From the NCBI GenBank assembly GCA_018001935.1, contig JAGNHB010000016.1, positions 32,994 through 96,993 of the forward strand: a stretch of DNA of 64,000 nucleotides, given 5' to 3'. Of the stretch, positions 43,882-52,619 are shown in pieces; the stretch's first letter is position 1, and the number at the start of each line of letters is the position of its first letter. Made by a program: the position numbers and the translations under genes. A model generated the notes under the pieces. That model was not told the origin of the DNA, did no database searches, and worked only from the letters and a program-made list of their open reading frames with translations. This stretch comes from Acidobacteriota bacterium (lineage in GTDB: Bacteria > Acidobacteriota > JAAYUB01).

Positions 43882-44856
43882 TCAATCGCTCACGGGAGCC
43901 GGGGCGGCCTCCCACCCGGTGAAGAAGCCGGCGGCCCCGCCCGTGTGCAGGAAGACCACCGTGTCGGAGGGACCGAAGACCCCCTCGCCGACCAGCGAGA
44001 CCAGGCCGGCCGCGGCCTTCCCGGTGTAGACCGGGTCCAGCAGCAGGCCCTCGGTTTCGAGAAAGAGCCGCATGGCGGCCACCCCCTCCGGCGTCGGGGC
44101 GGCGTAGGCCCGCCCGCGGAAACGCCCGTCGATCTCGTAATCCCCCGGCTCGGGGCCGCCCTCGTCCCCGATCAGTGAGCGGCAGCGCTCCCCGAGACCT
44201 TCCGGGACGGCCCCCACGTCGATGCCGACGACGCAGCAGCCGCCCAGGTGCCGCCGCGCGCCCCTCACCAGGCCGGCCAGGGTCCCTCCGGTGCCCACGG
44301 CGGTGACCACCGCGTCGGGAAAGGTCTCCCGCAAGCGGCACTGTTCCGCCAGTTCCGCCGCGGCCCGCTCGTACCCCCGGATCCCGGTGGCGTTGCTCCC
44401 GCCCATGGGGATGACGCAGGGGCGCGCACCGGCGTCCCGCAAGCGGTCCGCCGCCCGGGCGATCCCCCGCTCCAGGGCTTCCACGGCGTACTCCCGAACC
44501 CAATCCACCCGGACGCCGAGGAGGGACTCGATCTTCCGGTTCCCCTCGTCCCCGGGTTCGTGGGGCGAGGAGAGCACCAGGACGGGCTCCAGGCCGGCCA
44601 TGCGCGCGGTCACGGCGGTGAGGCACGCGTGGTTGGACTGGGCTCCCCCGCCGGTGACCACGTGCGTCGCGCCCTCGGCCAGGGCTTCCCCCAGGAGGTA
44701 CTCCAGCTTGCGGACCTTGTTGCCCCCGAGTCCTCTCCCGGTGAGGTCGTCGCGCTTGACGAGAATGCGCGGGCCGCCCAAGCGGCGGGTCAGGCGCGGG
44801 GCTTCCGTCAGCGGGGTCGGCCCCGGGAGCAGGGGGAAGATGCCGGTTTCGGTCAC
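43882..44856 (-). CDS. PLP-dependent D-cysteine desulfhydrase / ACC deaminase-like enzyme
   Basis: 324 residues from a GTG at 44856, with GAGGAGG seven bases upstream. Fold-type II PLP enzyme: KRDDLTGRGLGGNKVRKLEYLL holds the PLP lysine (NKVRK), TGGGAQSNHA the substrate loop, and AVGTGGTLAGLVRGA the phosphate-binding glycine loop. The family covers D-cysteine desulfhydrase and 1-aminocyclopropane-1-carboxylate deaminase. Sequence alone does not separate them, and D-cysteine desulfhydrase is commoner in bacteria. Ends 217 bp from the PilZ gene start and follows the DUF58 gene by 11 bp. Confidence 0.85.
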   Translation of the reverse strand: MTETGIFPLLPGPTPLTEAPRLTRRLGGPRILVKRDDLTGRGLGGNKVRKLEYLLGEALAEGATHVVTGGGAQSNHACLTAVTARMAGLEPVLVLSSPHEPGDEGNRKIESLLGVRVDWVREYAVEALERGIARAADRLRDAGARPCVIPMGGSNATGIRGYERAAAELAEQCRLRETFPDAVVTAVGTGGTLAGLVRGARRHLGGCCVVGIDVGAVPEGLGERCRSLIGDEGGPEPGDYEIDGRFRGRAYAAPTPEGVAAMRLFLETEGLLLDPVYTGKAAAGLVSLVGEGVFGPSDTVVFLHTGGAAGFFTGWEAAPAPVSD

Positions 44857-44867
44857 GGGAAACCTCC

Positions 44868-45752
44868 TCAGGCGGGCATGTGGGACTGCCGGCGCCGGAG
44901 GAAGAGCTTGTGGAGGTCCTCCTCGCAGGACGCACCGGCCCGGATGGCCAGGTAGTCGACGCCCGCCCCGGCCATGAGGGTGCGGATCCTCGCCAGGCGG
45001 TCCCGGATCCGGGCCGCGTAGGCCTCGCGGGCCCGCCGGCCCACGCCGACGAACGTGGGGCCGCACCCCTCGCCCTCCAGGGGGAAGATCCCCCGGGGCG
45101 GCCCCTCGAGTTCGGCCGCGTCCAGGACGGCGATGGCGGTGAAATCGTGGCGGCGGGCGGCGGTTTCGATCAGCTCGGAGCGCCAGTCCGAGTAGATGAA
45201 GTCGGAGATGAGGAAAACCACGCTCCGTTTCTTGAGGCCGTGGGTCAGGAAATTCAGGAGGTCGCCCGCCCCCGGCGCCCGGCCGTCGGGCCGGCTCGAG
45301 ATCAGCCGGTGAAGCAGCCGGAAGGCGTGGTCCATCCCCTTCCCGGGCGGGATGTAGTCCAGTCGCCCGCCCTCGCTGAACGTGACGATCCCCGGCCGGT
45401 CCCCCGCGTGGATGGCGGAAAAGATCAGCGTGGAGGCGATCTCCGCCGCCGTCTCGAACTTCGTCTTCTCCCCGGTCCCGAAATCCATGGACCGGGAGCA
45501 CTGCACCGCGGTCACCACGTTGAGTTCCCGCTCCTCGAGGAGCTGCTTCACGTGCAGGCTGCCCAGGCGCGCCGTCACGTTCCAGTCCACCAGTCGTACG
45601 TCGTCCCCCTCCACGTACTCGCGCACCTCGGAAAACTCCAGTCCCTGCCCGCGAAAGACGTTGCGGTAAGAGGAGGAGAGCCCCCCCTGGAGTTTTTTCC
45701 GCGTACGGATCTCCAGGATGTGCAGGTTCCGGATGAGGTCGGCGAGTTTCAT
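44868..45752 (-). CDS. DUF58 (vWA-like) protein with altered MIDAS
   Basis: 294 residues. SSYRNVFRGQGLEFSEVREY and DDVRLVDWNVTAR are the DUF58 signature, followed by a von Willebrand A-like domain. The metal-site motif, normally D-x-S-x-S, reads Q84-C-S-R-S88, so the first Asp is lost. Partner of MoxR ATPases, which are thought to load or remodel such proteins. The MoxR gene lies immediately upstream (nine-base gap). The process served is unknown. Confidence 0.88.
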   Translation of the reverse strand: MKLADLIRNLHILEIRTRKKLQGGLSSSYRNVFRGQGLEFSEVREYVEGDDVRLVDWNVTARLGSLHVKQLLEERELNVVTAVQCSRSMDFGTGEKTKFETAAEIASTLIFSAIHAGDRPGIVTFSEGGRLDYIPPGKGMDHAFRLLHRLISSRPDGRAPGAGDLLNFLTHGLKKRSVVFLISDFIYSDWRSELIETAARRHDFTAIAVLDAAELEGPPRGIFPLEGEGCGPTFVGVGRRAREAYAARIRDRLARIRTLMAGAGVDYLAIRAGASCEEDLHKLFLRRRQSHMPA

Positions 45753-45761
45753 GGGGCGCCG

Positions 45762-46781
45762 TCAGGGGACCTCGACGGCGTTGAGAACGGCGCGGATGAT
45801 CTCGTCCGCGCTGATGCGTTCCGCCTCCGCCTCGAACGAGAGGATCACCCGGTGACGGAGGACGTCGGGGGCGATGGACTTCACGTCCTCGGGGATCACG
45901 TAGTTCCGCCCCGCCAGGAAGGCGTGGGCCCGCGCGGCCACCTTCAGGGCGATGGTGCCCCGGGGGGAGGCCCCGAAGCGGACGTAGCGCCCGGTGTCCA
46001 GCTTGTAGTCCGTCGGCCGCCGGGTGGCGGAGACGACTTCCAGGATGTAGTCGGAGATCCGGTCGTCCACGTAGACCTTCGTGGCGGTGAGACGGATCTT
46101 CTGGATCCGCTCCGGGACCACGACGCGCTTCACCTCGATGCCCCGGCCCCGGGCGATCTCCATGGCCGTCCCCGGGCCCTCGGTCATCCGGCGGAGGATC
46201 TCCTTCTCCTCCTTCTTCTCGGGGTAGTCCAGGAGGACCTTCATGAAGAACCGGTCGGTCTGGGCCTCCGGGAGGGGGTAGGTCCCCTCGTGCTCGATGG
46301 GGTTCTGGGTGGCCAGCACGAGGAAAGGGTCCGGGAGCGGGTAGGTCTCGCGGCCGATGGTCACCTGCTGTTCCTGCATGGCCTCCAGGAGGGCCGACTG
46401 GACCTTGGCCGGCGCCCGGTTGATCTCGTCCGCCAGGATGAGGTTGGCGAAGACGGGGCCCTTGCGGGGCTCGAACTCGCCGGTCCCGGCGTTGTAGACC
46501 ATGGTCCCCACGAGGTCCGCCGGGAGGAGGTCGGGCGTGAACTGGATCCGCTTGAAATCCAGGTTCAGGGACTCGGCCAGGGTGCTGACCGCCAGGGTCT
46601 TCGCCAGCCCCGGCACCCCCTCCACCAGGATGTGCCCCCCCGTGAGAAGGCCGACCAGGAGCCGGTTGAGATAGGTTTCCTGCCCGACGATCCGCTTGCG
46701 CATCTCGCCGAGGATCTTCTCCAGGTAGAACAGCTCGCTCTGGACTTCTTCCTTGCTGATGGTGAATTTGCCCGACGACAC
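45762..46781 (-). CDS. MoxR-family AAA+ ATPase
   Basis: 339 residues. The GTG at 46781 is chosen for its GGAGG site seven bases upstream. Earlier in-frame codons are proline/arginine-rich and lack a site. Walker A GVPGLAKT (residues 55-62), Walker B NLILADEINRAP, sensor-1 LATQNPIEHEGTYPLPEAQ, arginine-finger region ATRRPTDYK, sensor-2 FGASPRG. Works as a hexamer with the DUF58 protein encoded next. Confidence 0.92.
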   Translation of the reverse strand: MSSGKFTISKEEVQSELFYLEKILGEMRKRIVGQETYLNRLLVGLLTGGHILVEGVPGLAKTLAVSTLAESLNLDFKRIQFTPDLLPADLVGTMVYNAGTGEFEPRKGPVFANLILADEINRAPAKVQSALLEAMQEQQVTIGRETYPLPDPFLVLATQNPIEHEGTYPLPEAQTDRFFMKVLLDYPEKKEEKEILRRMTEGPGTAMEIARGRGIEVKRVVVPERIQKIRLTATKVYVDDRISDYILEVVSATRRPTDYKLDTGRYVRFGASPRGTIALKVAARAHAFLAGRNYVIPEDVKSIAPDVLRHRVILSFEAEAERISADEIIRAVLNAVEVP

Positions 46782-46895
46782 GCCCCGACCTCCGGACCCC
46801 CGCCCCCGCGGCGGGAAGAATTCCCGTGAAACCGGCAGGTTAACACAAGGGAAAGGACGCTGCAACTGGAGAAGACAGGAGGAGGGGAGGGGACG

Positions 46896-46981
46896 GAGTT
46901 TAGAGTTTAGAGTTTAGAGTTTAGAATCCAGAATCCAGAATCCAGAATCCAGAATCCAGAATTCAGAATTCAGAATGCAGA
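46896..46981. repeat. Heptanucleotide tandem array (12 units)
   Basis: Four GAGTTTA units, five ATCCAGA, two ATTCAGA and one ATGCAGA, all on a 7-bp period, upstream of the MoxR gene in the gap 46782-47444. The same gap has GATTAGTGCA direct repeats near 47080-47100 and ATTCTGA repeats near 47200-47222. Around 47268-47297 there is a promoter-like TTGTTG-17-AGTAAT stretch before the RRM gene. No other gene seen. Confidence 0.85.
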
Positions 46982-47444
46982 AACGAGAATTCAAAACTCA
47001 GAATTCAGAATCCAGCAGTCAGTCGTGATGCGTTCACAAAAAGTCCTTTTCTCTCACAGAGGCACAGAGTCTTATTAGTGCAGATTAGTGCAGATTAGTG
47101 GTTTAATAAGGCCGTCCGGCTGGAGGGTTTCAGGCTGGAGGTCCGGAAGAAGACGTCCACGGACCCAACAGTCTGTTTTCCCAGGAGCACGTCCGCAGCA
47201 TTCTGAATTCTGAATTCTGACTTCTGTCTCCTTCCCCACGTTTTTTTTCTTCCCCCCTCAAAATACTTGTTGCATTTCGGATGAAAGCGAGTAATGTATT
47301 GCACCGTGCAGGTGGTCGTCGTCCATCCTCAGGCGACCGGGGTTTGGAGCTTGTGTGGTTCGCGTCGGGCCGATGGTTCCGTTTCCGAGCTGCGCTTCCG
47401 AAGGTGCACAAATTTAGCTTTGAGGATGGGAAAAGGAGTCATCA

Positions 47445-47738
47445 ATGGCAAAACGGATTTACGTGGGCGGTCTCTCCTACAGCACGACCTCGGAAGGTCT
47501 TCGGGCTGCGTTCGAAGCCATCGGCCAGGTCTCTTCCGCCAGCGTTATCACCGACCGGGAGACCGGGCGGAGCCGTGGGTTCGGGTTCGTCGAGATGGAC
47601 GACGACAATGCCGCGGACCAGGCGATCCAGAAAATGAACGGCACCGTTCTTGACGGCCGGACCCTGACCGTCAACGAAGCCCGGGAACGCGCCCCTCGGC
47701 CGGGCGCCCCCCGCCGCGGCGGCTTCAACCGCAACTAG
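47445..47738 (+). CDS. RRM-type RNA-binding protein
   Basis: 97 residues, one RNA-recognition motif with RNP2 IYVGGLSYST (residues 5-14) and RNP1 RGFGFVEM (about 44-51), then a short Arg/Gly/Pro tail. Matches the small glycine-rich bacterial RRM proteins that bind single-stranded RNA, often cold- or stress-responsive. AAGGAG sits eight bases before the ATG. A strong terminator follows, so it is monocistronic. Confidence 0.92.
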   Translation: MAKRIYVGGLSYSTTSEGLRAAFEAIGQVSSASVITDRETGRSRGFGFVEMDDDNAADQAIQKMNGTVLDGRTLTVNEARERAPRPGAPRRGGFNRN

Positions 47739-47760
47739 CAAGGTTTCGTTCGAGATGCCC

Positions 47761-47794
47761 CGGCGGCGCCCCCAAGGCGCCGCCGTTTTATTTT
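47761..47794 (+). terminator. Rho-independent terminator of the RRM gene
   Basis: CGGCGGCGCC (47761-47770), loop CCCAA, GGCGCCGCCG (47776-47785), then TTTTATTTT. A perfect 10-bp stem with a T-rich tail, the clearest terminator in the window. Confidence 0.9.
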
Positions 47795-47812
47795 AGGGGA
47801 GGCATGCACGCC

Positions 47813-50800
47813 ATGAATCCAGCGGCGGCGGACAGTCCCGATCCGGTTCGGAGCCCTCACCGGTTTCCCCTGTCGCCAGGGGTTTTCATCCTCCTCGCCC
47901 TCCTCCCCTTCCCCGCCCACGCCGCCGCCGCGGGCCCCGTCGGCTACTACCGCTCCCCGGCCCTCCACGGCGACGATCTCTACTTCCAGGCCGAGGGAGA
48001 CCTCTGGCGCGTCGGTCTCCAGGGCGGCCCGGCCTCCCGCCTGACCTCCCACCCCGGCACCGAGGACTCCCCCGCCGTCTCCCCCGACGGCCTCACCCTG
48101 GCATACACCGCCGCCTACGACGGCAACCCCGAAATCTACACCCTCCCCGTCACCGGCGGCACCCCCACCCGTCGCACCTGGCTGGGCGCCCGCCGCATCG
48201 CCGTCGCCGGCTGGACCCCCGACGGCCGTATACTCGCCGCCACCGACGCCTATTCCACGCTCCCGCAGGTTCAGCTCTTCACCCTCGACCTCTCCCGGCC
48301 CGTCACCGCCGCCGACCGTCTCCCCCTGGCGCAGGCCGCCGACGGGTGTTTCGACGACACCGGGTGCACGCTCTTCTTCACCCGCCTCCCCTTCCAGGGA
48401 AGCCACACCAAGCGCTACAAGGGGGGGACGGCGCAGAAGCTCTGGCGCTTCACCGCGGGGGACGCCGAAGCGACCCCCCTGACCGCCGATTTCCCCGGGA
48501 CGAGCCGGGACCCCATGTGGTGGAAGGGCCGCGTCTATTTCGTCTCCGACCGGGACGGGACCCTCAACCTCTGGTCCATGCTCCCCGACGGGAAGGACCT
48601 GCGCCAGCACACCCGCCACCGGGGGTGGGACGTCCTCGGCCCCTCGCTCTCGGAGGGGCGCGTCGCCTACCAGCTCGGCGCGGACCTCCACGTCTTCGAC
48701 CTCGCCGACGGGACCGACCGGGCCGTTCCCGTCACCCTCGCCTCCGACCTCGAGCAGACCCGCGAGCGGTGGGTCGCCAAGCCCATGGAATACCTCTCCG
48801 CCGTCCACCTGTCCCCCGACGGCGACCGGGTCGTTCTGACGGCCCGCGGCGTGGTCTTCACCGCCCCCGCCCGCCAGGGCCGCCTCGCCCAGGTGACGCA
48901 CAAGCCGGGGGTGCGGTTCCGCAACGCCCGCTTCATGCCTGACGGGAAGAACATCCTGGCGCTCTCCGACGCGTCCGGGGAGACCGAGTTCTGGCTCCTC
49001 CCCGCCGACGGCTCGGGGCCCGGCGCCCCCCTCACCACGGGGGCCGACATCCTCCGCTGGGACGGCCTCCCCTCCCCGGACGGCCAGCGCGTCGCCCACA
49101 CCGACAAGAACCAGCGCCTCTGGGTCACCGACACCGCGGCAAAAACCTCGCAGCTCGTCGATACAACCCCCGCCGGCAGGATCGAGGACCTCGCCTGGTC
49201 CCCCGACAGCCAGTGGCTGGCCTATGCCGCCCCCACGGCGAACGCCTTCCGGGAAATCCGCCTGTGGAACGCCGCCGACGGCTCGAAAACCGCCGTCACC
49301 TCCGACCGCTACGACAACTTCTCCCCCGCCTGGAGCCCGGACGGCAAGTGGCTGTACTTCCTCTCGGACCGGAACCTCTCCACGGCGGTCCGCGCCCCGT
49401 GGGGCCACTACGCCCCCCAGCCCTTCCTGGACAAGCCGACGAAGGTCTACGCCCTCGCCCTGACGGAAGGTCTGCGCTCCCCCTTCGCCCCCCGGGACGA
49501 GCTGCAGTCCCGCCCGGTCCCGGTTCGCGAGGAGCCCAAGCCCCCGGCCGTCGATGGGTCCTCGACCGGAACGGCCCCCGACGCCGCCAAGCCCGCCGCG
49601 GGCGGCAAGACCCCTCCGCCGGCCGTCCGGATCGACCGGAAGGGGATCCGGGACCGGCTCATGGACGTCCCCGTCCCCCCGGGGCGTTACCAGGACCTGG
49701 CCGTCAACGACAAGGCCCTTTTCTGGTTGTCGACCCCCGCCGGCGGTGGAAGCGGCACGGTCCAGTCGCTCAACGTCGCCTCCGAGGGCGCCGAGGTCAA
49801 GACCGTCTGCGGCGAGGTCCGGCACGTCGAACTCTCCGGGGACGGCAAGAAACTCCTGCTCCGCAAGCAGGACGCCCTCCACGTCGTCGACGCCGCCCAC
49901 GGCCCGGCGACCCTGGACAAGCGGGACGTCCCCCTCTCCGGCTGGACGCTGGCCCTGGACCCGCGGCAGGAGTGGCGCCAGATGCTCACCGAGGCCTGGC
50001 GCCTGGAGCGGGACTACTTCTACGACCCGGGCATGCACGGGGTGGACTGGGCGGGGATGCTGAAGAAGTACCTCCCCCTGGTGGACCGCCTCACCTGCCG
50101 CGGCGAGCTTTCGGACCTCCTGGCCCGGATGGTTTCCGAGTTGTCCGCCCTGCACACCTACGTCTACGGCGGCGACACCCGCAAGGGGCCCGATCCCGCC
50201 GTCACGGCCTCTCTCGGGGCCGACCTGGAGCGGGACGAGGCCGGTGGCGGGTGGCGCGTGGCGCGGATCCGCCGCTTCGACCCCGACAACCCCGCCGGGC
50301 GACCCCCGCTGGCCCGCCCCGAGGTCGGCGTCTCCGAGGGGGACGTCATCGAGTCCATCAACGGCGTGCCGCTCCTCACGGTCCCCCACCCGGCGGCCCC
50401 GCTGCGCAACCAGGCCGGCAGGCAGGTCCTCCTCCGGGTCTTCCCCGCGGGGAGCAAGGCCGGCCGCGACGTGGTGGTGGTCCCCGTCACGGCGAAGGAA
50501 GACGCGGACTTGCGCTACGCCGAGTGGGAGCTGACGCGGCGGGAAGCCGTGGAGTCCCTGGGCGGCGGCCGGATCGGCTACGTCCACCTGCGCGCCATGG
50601 GCGGCGCCGACTACGCCCAGTGGGCCCGGGACTTCTTCCCCGTCGTCGACCGGGAGGGCCTGATCATCGACGTCCGGCACAACGAGGGGGGCAACATCGA
50701 CAGCTGGATCCTCGGCCAGCTCCTGCGCAAGGCCTGGTCGTTCTGGAGCCGGCGGGTGGGGCCGCCCTCGGAACGGAATATGCAGTACGCCTTCCGGGGG

Positions 50801-51199
50801 CACGCCGTGGTCCTGTGCGACGAGTTCACCGCCTCGGACGGGGAGGCCTTCGCCGAGGGCTTCCGCCGGCTCGGGATCGGCGCCGTCATCGGCACCCGGA
50901 CGTGGGGCGGCGAAATCTGGCTTTCGTCCAGCAATTTCCTGGTGGACGGCGGCATCGCCACCGCCGCCGAGAACGGGGTCTTCGGGCCCGAGGGGCAGTG
51001 GCTGATCGAGGGACACGGCGTGGAACCCGACCTCGTGGTGGACAACCTGCCCCACGCCACGTTCGGGGGAAGGGACGCCCAGCTCGAGGCCGCGGTGGCC
51101 CACCTGCAGAAGCTGATCCGGGAGAAGCCGGTGCCCGCGGTGACGGCGCCGCGCTACCCGGACAAGTCCGCCCCGGACAATGCCCCCCCGAAGTCCTGA
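47813..51199 (+). CDS. Secreted tricorn-type protease
   Basis: 1,128 residues. The ATG at 47813 is ten bases from GGAGG; the ATG at 47804 is too close to it. Signal peptide about residues 15-38. N-terminal propellers (about 40-560) with repeated SPDG/TPDG motifs (SPDGLTLAYTAAYDGNPEIY). Then a linker, a PDZ-like domain (about 790-890, GVSEGDVIESINGVPLL), and a C-terminal S41-like catalytic region: LSALHTYVYGGD (catalytic His), RHNEGGNIDSWILGQL, and DEFTASDGEAFAEGF with the nucleophile Ser-Asp. Degrades oligopeptides, here probably in the periplasm. Length and order match the tricorn family. Confidence 0.92.
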   Translation: MNPAAADSPDPVRSPHRFPLSPGVFILLALLPFPAHAAAAGPVGYYRSPALHGDDLYFQAEGDLWRVGLQGGPASRLTSHPGTEDSPAVSPDGLTLAYTAAYDGNPEIYTLPVTGGTPTRRTWLGARRIAVAGWTPDGRILAATDAYSTLPQVQLFTLDLSRPVTAADRLPLAQAADGCFDDTGCTLFFTRLPFQGSHTKRYKGGTAQKLWRFTAGDAEATPLTADFPGTSRDPMWWKGRVYFVSDRDGTLNLWSMLPDGKDLRQHTRHRGWDVLGPSLSEGRVAYQLGADLHVFDLADGTDRAVPVTLASDLEQTRERWVAKPMEYLSAVHLSPDGDRVVLTARGVVFTAPARQGRLAQVTHKPGVRFRNARFMPDGKNILALSDASGETEFWLLPADGSGPGAPLTTGADILRWDGLPSPDGQRVAHTDKNQRLWVTDTAAKTSQLVDTTPAGRIEDLAWSPDSQWLAYAAPTANAFREIRLWNAADGSKTAVTSDRYDNFSPAWSPDGKWLYFLSDRNLSTAVRAPWGHYAPQPFLDKPTKVYALALTEGLRSPFAPRDELQSRPVPVREEPKPPAVDGSSTGTAPDAAKPAAGGKTPPPAVRIDRKGIRDRLMDVPVPPGRYQDLAVNDKALFWLSTPAGGGSGTVQSLNVASEGAEVKTVCGEVRHVELSGDGKKLLLRKQDALHVVDAAHGPATLDKRDVPLSGWTLALDPRQEWRQMLTEAWRLERDYFYDPGMHGVDWAGMLKKYLPLVDRLTCRGELSDLLARMVSELSALHTYVYGGDTRKGPDPAVTASLGADLERDEAGGGWRVARIRRFDPDNPAGRPPLARPEVGVSEGDVIESINGVPLLTVPHPAAPLRNQAGRQVLLRVFPAGSKAGRDVVVVPVTAKEDADLRYAEWELTRREAVESLGGGRIGYVHLRAMGGADYAQWARDFFPVVDREGLIIDVRHNEGGNIDSWILGQLLRKAWSFWSRRVGPPSERNMQYAFRGHAVVLCDEFTASDGEAFAEGFRRLGIGAVIGTRTWGGEIWLSSSNFLVDGGIATAAENGVFGPEGQWLIEGHGVEPDLVVDNLPHATFGGRDAQLEAAVAHLQKLIREKPVPAVTAPRYPDKSAPDNAPPKS

Positions 51200-51522
51200 G
51201 GCGGCGGCGTTAGATTCCCGCCCGGTAATCCCGTAACTGTTCAAGTGCAGTTCAACAGGGATCGGCAAGGGAAGGGTCACTGGCGTTTGAGTGATCATGG
51301 GGGTCATGCCTCACCGAGTCCGGTCGTGGATCGTCCGGGGCTGGATCGGAAGCTCGCGGCGCCCAGCCGGGGTCGGGGCTTCCCGGGCCCTGACCCTCCC
51401 CGAAGGGGAGGGGGCGTCCCAGCCGGGGGCAAGGCGCGGGCGCCGGCCGCGAACGTGCGGGTTGCCGCATGTCCCGGGCGCCCGCGTCGCCGCCCCCGGA
51501 ACGCGGCGGAAGGCCCTCAAAA

Positions 51523-51541
51523 CGCACCCTGAAAGGGTGCG
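51523..51541. repeat. Dispersed hairpin, second copy
   Basis: CGCACCCTGAAAGGGTGCG, an 8-bp stem with a 3-nt loop, identical to 29731-29749. It is followed by GGGGAA in both places. Confidence 0.75.
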
Positions 51542-51665
51542 GGGAAAACGAATCCTTCCCCGCCCGCGGCCCGACACGAAACGTTCGTGCCGACCTGTCC
51601 CCGCGTATTCCGTGCCACCGATGATCCCGCGCCCATCTTCCGCCTCCATTTTCTTTGCGTTCTCT

Positions 51666-51710
51666 GCGCCTTGGCGAGATCATCATCCGGGCAGGCTCCC
51701 GCCAAGGCGC
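51666..51710. repeat. CGCCTTGGCG palindromic word repeat
   Basis: GCGCCTTGGCG (51666-51676) pairs perfectly with CGCCAAGGCGC (51700-51710). Preceded by TTTCTTTGCGTTCTCT. Same family as 32988-33040 and 61394-61472. Confidence 0.7.
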
Positions 51711-51831
51711 CGATCCGTGGGGGTTGCGCGATCATAGCGGCGCCCTGAAGTTGATTGGACCGATGGAGCGTGCGGCGCGCAGGCCGCCGGAGCGCCGCTG
51801 CCGCGTCAGCGCCTGCGGCACCATCAAGCCG

Positions 51832-52128
51832 ATGAAGCGGGAGTTCGAAGTCCCCGGGTGTCTCCCCCTCGTCCGCACCACCGTCCACTCCCTCCCCTGG
51901 GACCTCTCCCGCGTGTTCACAGCCTTCTTCCCCCTCCTGTCCCGCCTCCGTAGCGACCCCGACGCCGCCTGGTCCCTCCGGCGCTTCCTCAACGCCTTCT
52001 CCGACTCCCTCTGGGAGATGCACCCGGACCACTTTCGGAATTACAGGGTGGGAATCAACAGATTCGGCGCTTGCCTTCGGCGTCGTCGGAGTAGTGGGAC
52101 GTCTTCTGCTCCGCCAAAATGTTCCTGA
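51832..52128 (+). CDS. Doubtful 98-residue reading frame
   Basis: The first 75 residues (REFEVPGCLPLVRTTVHSLP ... FSDSLWEMHPDHFRNY) have a plausible amphipathic, protein-like composition. The last 20 are arginine/serine-rich, as expected of non-coding GC-rich DNA. The ATG lacks a good ribosome-binding site. It may be a fragment of a decayed gene. No family recognised. Confidence 0.25.
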   Translation: MKREFEVPGCLPLVRTTVHSLPWDLSRVFTAFFPLLSRLRSDPDAAWSLRRFLNAFSDSLWEMHPDHFRNYRVGINRFGACLRRRRSSGTSSAPPKCS

Positions 52129-52134
52129 ACGCAT

Positions 52135-52359
52135 TCACCGTCCCTCCCCGCGTCCATCGCGCCGTCCCTGCGTCCCGATCTCCGCCAGGAGATCCATGTG
52201 TGCAACAACGCCGCCCCTGAGGGGAGTTCGCCTTCGACCGCGGCCCGAACCCCGCCAGGGGTTCAATTTGTGCAGGAATCCCGCGTTTTTTCGGACTCTC
52301 GCCCCGGGCGCGGAGAGGCACAGGATCGCCGCCAGCGCGGCGAGCGCGAGGGGTCGCAT
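52135..52359 (-). CDS. Small signal-peptide-bearing frame, possibly the 5' remnant of a broken secreted-protein gene
   Basis: 74 residues from the ATG at 52359, which has an excellent AAGGAGGGG site seven bases upstream. It begins with a convincing signal peptide (RPLALAALAAILCLSAPGA). The rest is Arg/Gly-rich and unlike a folded protein, while another frame continues further down. This suggests a real start whose gene has since been frameshifted. Confidence 0.35.
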   Translation of the reverse strand: MRPLALAALAAILCLSAPGARVRKNAGFLHKLNPWRGSGRGRRRTPLRGGVVAHMDLLAEIGTQGRRDGRGEGR

Positions 52360-52450
52360 GGTTATCCCCTCCTTCGTGATGGTGCGCCGGGGAGGGGGGG
52401 AGCAAAGGTGGGGAGGGGGTGCGGTTGCGCGGGGGAGAGGTGGGTATGTG

Positions 52451-52590
52451 GTCCGCGTCGGGACGACGCGTAGGAACTTCGGGGTTCGCACGCGCCGTCC
52501 CGGCGCGGGGGAGGGACTTGGGGGGAGCTGGTGGTCCGCGTCGGGACGACGCGTACGAACTTTGGGGCCGCGTCGGGACGGCGCGCGGGG
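52451..52590. repeat. REP-like cluster
   Basis: Inverted-type copy at 52451-52477 (one change, TAGGAAC for TACGAAC), direct-type copy at 52485-52510, inverted-type copy at 52534-52560 and a degenerate partial copy at about 52566-52590. Lies just downstream of the membrane-protein gene that ends at 52620. Confidence 0.8.
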
Positions 52591-52619
52591 CGACGTTTGT
52601 CAGAATAATGGCCGCCTTC

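Larger units (their letters stand above)
51200..52619. other. 1.4-kb decayed intergenic region
   Basis: Holds a patchwork of dispersed repeats (51523-51541, 51666-51710, 52451-52590) and two doubtful small reading frames (51832-52128 and 52135-52359), with GC and codon pattern more irregular than in neighbouring genes. A former secreted-protein gene that has decayed is one explanation. Confidence 0.5.

Noticed and set aside
46896..46981. Tandem heptamers as a CRISPR array
   Set aside because: Units are 7 bp with no spacers, and no cas genes are present.
47281..47653. Alternative plus-strand frames overlapping the RRM gene
   Set aside because: The RRM frame has RNP1/RNP2, a ribosome-binding site and a terminator. 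The others are shadows.
47735..51307. A 1,190-residue minus-strand frame opposite the tricorn gene
   Set aside because: Shadow of the tricorn gene. It even crosses the terminator and start region of that gene.
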